Positions 63,980 to 64,000 of a stretch of 64,000 bases of DNA are shown in pieces (positions within the stretch are counted from its first letter, which is position 1; each line of letters opens with the position of its first letter). Origin of the DNA: an uncultured Roseobacter sp. (GTDB taxonomy: Bacteria; Pseudomonadota; Alphaproteobacteria; Rhodobacterales; Rhodobacteraceae); contig NZ_CANLYL010000006.1 in assembly GCF_947495275.1 (NCBI RefSeq), positions 1-64,000 on the forward strand, given 5' to 3'. A program made the position numbers and the translations under genes. The notes below the pieces were generated by a model. That model was not told the DNA's origin and did not search any database. It worked only from the letters and a program-made list of their open reading frames with translations.

Positions 63980-64000
63980 CTGTGCAATCCTCCGTACTTC

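Overview
The window looks like a chromosome or megaplasmid segment of a marine alphaproteobacterium of the Roseobacter group (Rhodobacterales). Evidence is the moderately high GC, the density of ABC, TRAP and tripartite tricarboxylate (TTT) transporters beside small-molecule catabolic genes, the HutF/HutG form of histidine degradation, a sulfoacetate-type operon, and a copper denitrification cluster (nirK, norCBQD, nnrR). No tRNA, rRNA, CRISPR array, transposase or integrase was recognised.

Layout. (1) 1-6981, + strand: the distal end of an extracellular contractile injection system (eCIS) locus. It holds the 3' part of a tape-measure gene with a perfect 9-bp tandem repeat, a AAA+ ATPase, and a large exported membrane-anchored protein with a chitinase-like domain. 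All three are translationally coupled. (2) 6988-14811: a LacI-type regulator divergent from a TTT transporter, a CoA-acylating aldehyde dehydrogenase and an AMP-forming CoA ligase, which fits sulfoacetate import and conversion to sulfoacetaldehyde. A TauE-type anion exporter converges on it. (3) 14937-20394, - strand: a tightly coupled 2-aminobenzoyl-CoA/salicylyl-CoA-type operon (bifunctional monooxygenase/reductase, SDR, MarR, enoyl-CoA hydratase, acyl-CoA dehydrogenase). (4) 20555-27042: Rieske ferredoxin, desaturase-like di-iron protein, XRE-cupin regulator, M14 deacylase and a polar amino-acid ABC importer. (5) 27166-38337: a MATE pump, a HutC-like regulator, an M29/NicX-like metalloenzyme, a LysR regulator and the complete hut set hutF / hutI-hutH-hutG-hutU. 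(6) 38466-44762: Rieske oxygenase, amidohydrolase, an amino-acid ABC importer, creatininase family, AhpD-like and RidA proteins. (7) 44866-53453: Tat-exported metallo-beta-lactamase-fold protein, GAF-LuxR regulator, TRAP transporter with a universal stress protein, then cupin, FAD oxidoreductase and SnoaL-like genes. (8) 54273-63979: nitrite and nitric oxide reduction (nirK-nirV, nnrS, pseudoazurin, nnrR, norCBQD plus two small membrane proteins).

How it works together. Most of the window is modular scavenging: each transporter sits with the enzymes and the regulator for one organic nitrogen or sulfur compound. The denitrification block reduces nitrite to nitrous oxide, with pseudoazurin as electron carrier and NnrR-type control suggested by two FNR-like dyads. 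The least understood parts are the eCIS terminal module, above all its third gene, and the desaturase/Rieske/deacylase locus at 20.5-27 kb.
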